Source: Flavobacteriales bacterium (GTDB taxonomy: Bacteria > Bacteroidota > Bacteroidia > Flavobacteriales_F > PHOS-HE28). Taken from it: DNA of 6,755 bases. The stretch covers positions 1 through 6,755 of the forward strand of contig JADZGG010000399.1 of the NCBI GenBank assembly GCA_020854015.1, in the 5' to 3' direction. The notes beneath the pieces are model-generated. The model did not search any database. It was not told the origin of the DNA and saw only the letters and a program-made list of their open reading frames with translations. This document shows, piece by piece, positions 5,768 to 6,755 of this stretch. A program made the translations under genes and the position numbers. How positions within the stretch are numbered: the stretch's first letter is position 1; each line of letters opens with the position of its first letter.

Positions 5768-5797
5768 GAACCTTTCATTAAATCGAACGACCAGAAC
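5768..5797 (+). promoter_or_regulatory. AT-rich rpoA leader without Shine-Dalgarno
   Basis: The 30 nt between the rpsD stop and the rpoA ATG contain an AT-rich patch (CTTTCATTAAATCG) followed by AACGACC (5786-5792), the same word found before rpsE and rpmJ. There is no purine-rich anti-16S match at the usual distance. An unstructured A/T-rich leader fits the way Bacteroidota mRNAs are usually recognised, but that link is inference. No clear promoter is seen. Confidence 0.35.
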
Positions 5798-6755
5798 ATG
5801 CCCATCCTTGATTTCCAGCGACCGGACAAGGTCGTGATGATCGAATCCGATGATCAGCGCGGAACGTTCGAGTTCCGTCCGTTGGAGCCGGGTTACGGCA
5901 TCACCATCGGCAACGCCCTGCGCCGCATCCTGCTCTCCAGCCTGGAGGGCCATGCCATCACTGCCATCCGTATCGACGGCGTGGAGCATGAGTTCAGCAC
6001 CCTCAAGGGTGTGATCGAGGACATGACGGAGATCGTGTTGAACCTCAAGCAAGTGCGCTTCCGCCGCCAGCTGGAGGACGTGAGCACCGAGAAGGTATCC
6101 TTCACTGTCACCGGCAAGGACAGCTTCACCGCCGGCGACATCGGTAAACACACCACCGGTTTCCAGGTGTTGAACCCGGACCTCGTTATCTGCCATGTGG
6201 AAGGCAACCTGAAGCTCAACGTGGAGGTGACCATCGGCAAGGGTCGTGGTTACGTGCCCGCCGACGAGAACAAGGTGGAAGGCGCCCCCATCGGCACCAT
6301 CTTCATCGACTCCGTCTTCACGCCGATCAAGAACGTGAAGTTCAGCGTGGACAACACCCGTGTGGAGCAGAAGACGGACTATGAGAAGCTCACGCTTGAG
6401 CTGCTCACCGACGGTTCCATCAACCCGAAGAACGCCTTGCAAGAGGCGGCCAAGATCCTGATCCACCACTTCATGCTGTTCAGCGACGAGCGCATCAGCC
6501 TGGAACTGGAGGAGCGTGGTCCCGGTGGTCGCAGCACTGAGGCCGAGGAGTTCGACGAAACGAGCCTGCACATGCGCCAGCTTCTGAAGACCAAGTTGGT
6601 CGACATGGACCTGAGCGTGCGCGCGCTGAACTGCCTGAAGGCGGCTGACATCGAGACCCTCGGTGATCTGGTGGCCTACAACAAGAACGATCTGTTGAAG
6701 TTCCGCAACTTCGGCAAGAAGAGCCTGACCGAGCTTGAGGACCTGGTGGAGAACA
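5798..6755 (+). CDS. rpoA: DNA-directed RNA polymerase subunit alpha, 3' end cut by window
   Basis: Alpha dimerises to start RNA polymerase assembly, and its C-terminal domain contacts upstream promoter DNA and activators. The frame is open from ATG 5798 (MPILDFQRPDKVV) to the window edge: 319 codons, about a dozen short of a usual 330 or so, so the stop lies just outside. The N-terminal domain has the dimerisation helix motif ITIGNALRRILLSSLEG (35-51) and the insert domain with IGTIFIDSVFTPIKNVKF. The C-terminal domain has VRALNCLKAADI (274-285) and FGKKSLTELE (305-314). The residues equivalent to E. coli Arg265, Asn268, Cys269, Gly296, Lys298, Ser299 and Glu302 are all kept, as Arg275, Asn278, Cys279, Gly306, Lys308, Ser309 and Glu312, so UP-element-type DNA binding is chemically possible. 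Gene order predicts rplQ next. Confidence 0.98.
   Translation, partial: MPILDFQRPDKVVMIESDDQRGTFEFRPLEPGYGITIGNALRRILLSSLEGHAITAIRIDGVEHEFSTLKGVIEDMTEIVLNLKQVRFRRQLEDVSTEKVSFTVTGKDSFTAGDIGKHTTGFQVLNPDLVICHVEGNLKLNVEVTIGKGRGYVPADENKVEGAPIGTIFIDSVFTPIKNVKFSVDNTRVEQKTDYEKLTLELLTDGSINPKNALQEAAKILIHHFMLFSDERISLELEERGPGGRSTEAEEFDETSLHMRQLLKTKLVDMDLSVRALNCLKAADIETLGDLVAYNKNDLLKFRNFGKKSLTELEDLVEN

Noticed and set aside
5768..5797. Bacteroidota-type promoter before rpoA
   Set aside because: The gap is AT-rich but has no TAnnTTTG element with a TTG box at proper spacing.

Overview
The window is one contiguous stretch of the conserved ribosomal-protein supercluster (the end of the spc operon joined to the alpha operon), all on the + strand. 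It comes from a fairly GC-rich member of the Bacteroidota; lines sampled by hand are about 60% GC. The phylum call rests on several things: the gene order with map between secY and infA; the IF-1, S4, L36 and SecY sequence types (cysteine-poor S4, a zinc-site-deficient L36, and SecY with PGVKPG in its fifth cytoplasmic loop); and the lack of Shine-Dalgarno motifs before almost every gene. A GC-rich flavobacterial lineage is plausible, but rank below phylum is a guess.

Layout, left to right: 3' end of rplF (L6), rplR (L18), rpsE (S5), rpmD (L30), rplO (L15), secY, map (methionine aminopeptidase), infA (IF-1), rpmJ (L36; 38 codons), rpsM (S13), rpsK (S11), rpsD (S4) and rpoA (RNA polymerase alpha, cut by the window end about a dozen codons short of its usual length). 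Gaps are mostly 2 to 38 nt. Only two are longer: map-infA (65 nt) and rpsM-rpsK (74 nt). No stretch over 300 nt lacks a gene. I see no rRNA, tRNA, CRISPR array, transposase, prophage or defence gene.

The genes work together as a growth module. L6, L18, L30, L15 and L36 build the large subunit; S5, S13, S11 and S4 build the small subunit. IF-1 acts in initiation. SecY is the export channel for newly made proteins, Map trims their N-terminal methionine, and alpha nucleates RNA polymerase assembly.

No new enzymatic system is visible. The part least explained by ordinary operon content is the 74-nt rpsM-rpsK gap. It is almost entirely filled by 7-nt repeat units in two oppositely oriented blocks, together forming an imperfect hairpin. 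Smaller signals are a GC hairpin just before rpmD, a 13-bp direct repeat with 20-bp spacing before infA, a recurring AACGACC leader word near several start codons, and loss of three of the four usual zinc ligands in L36.
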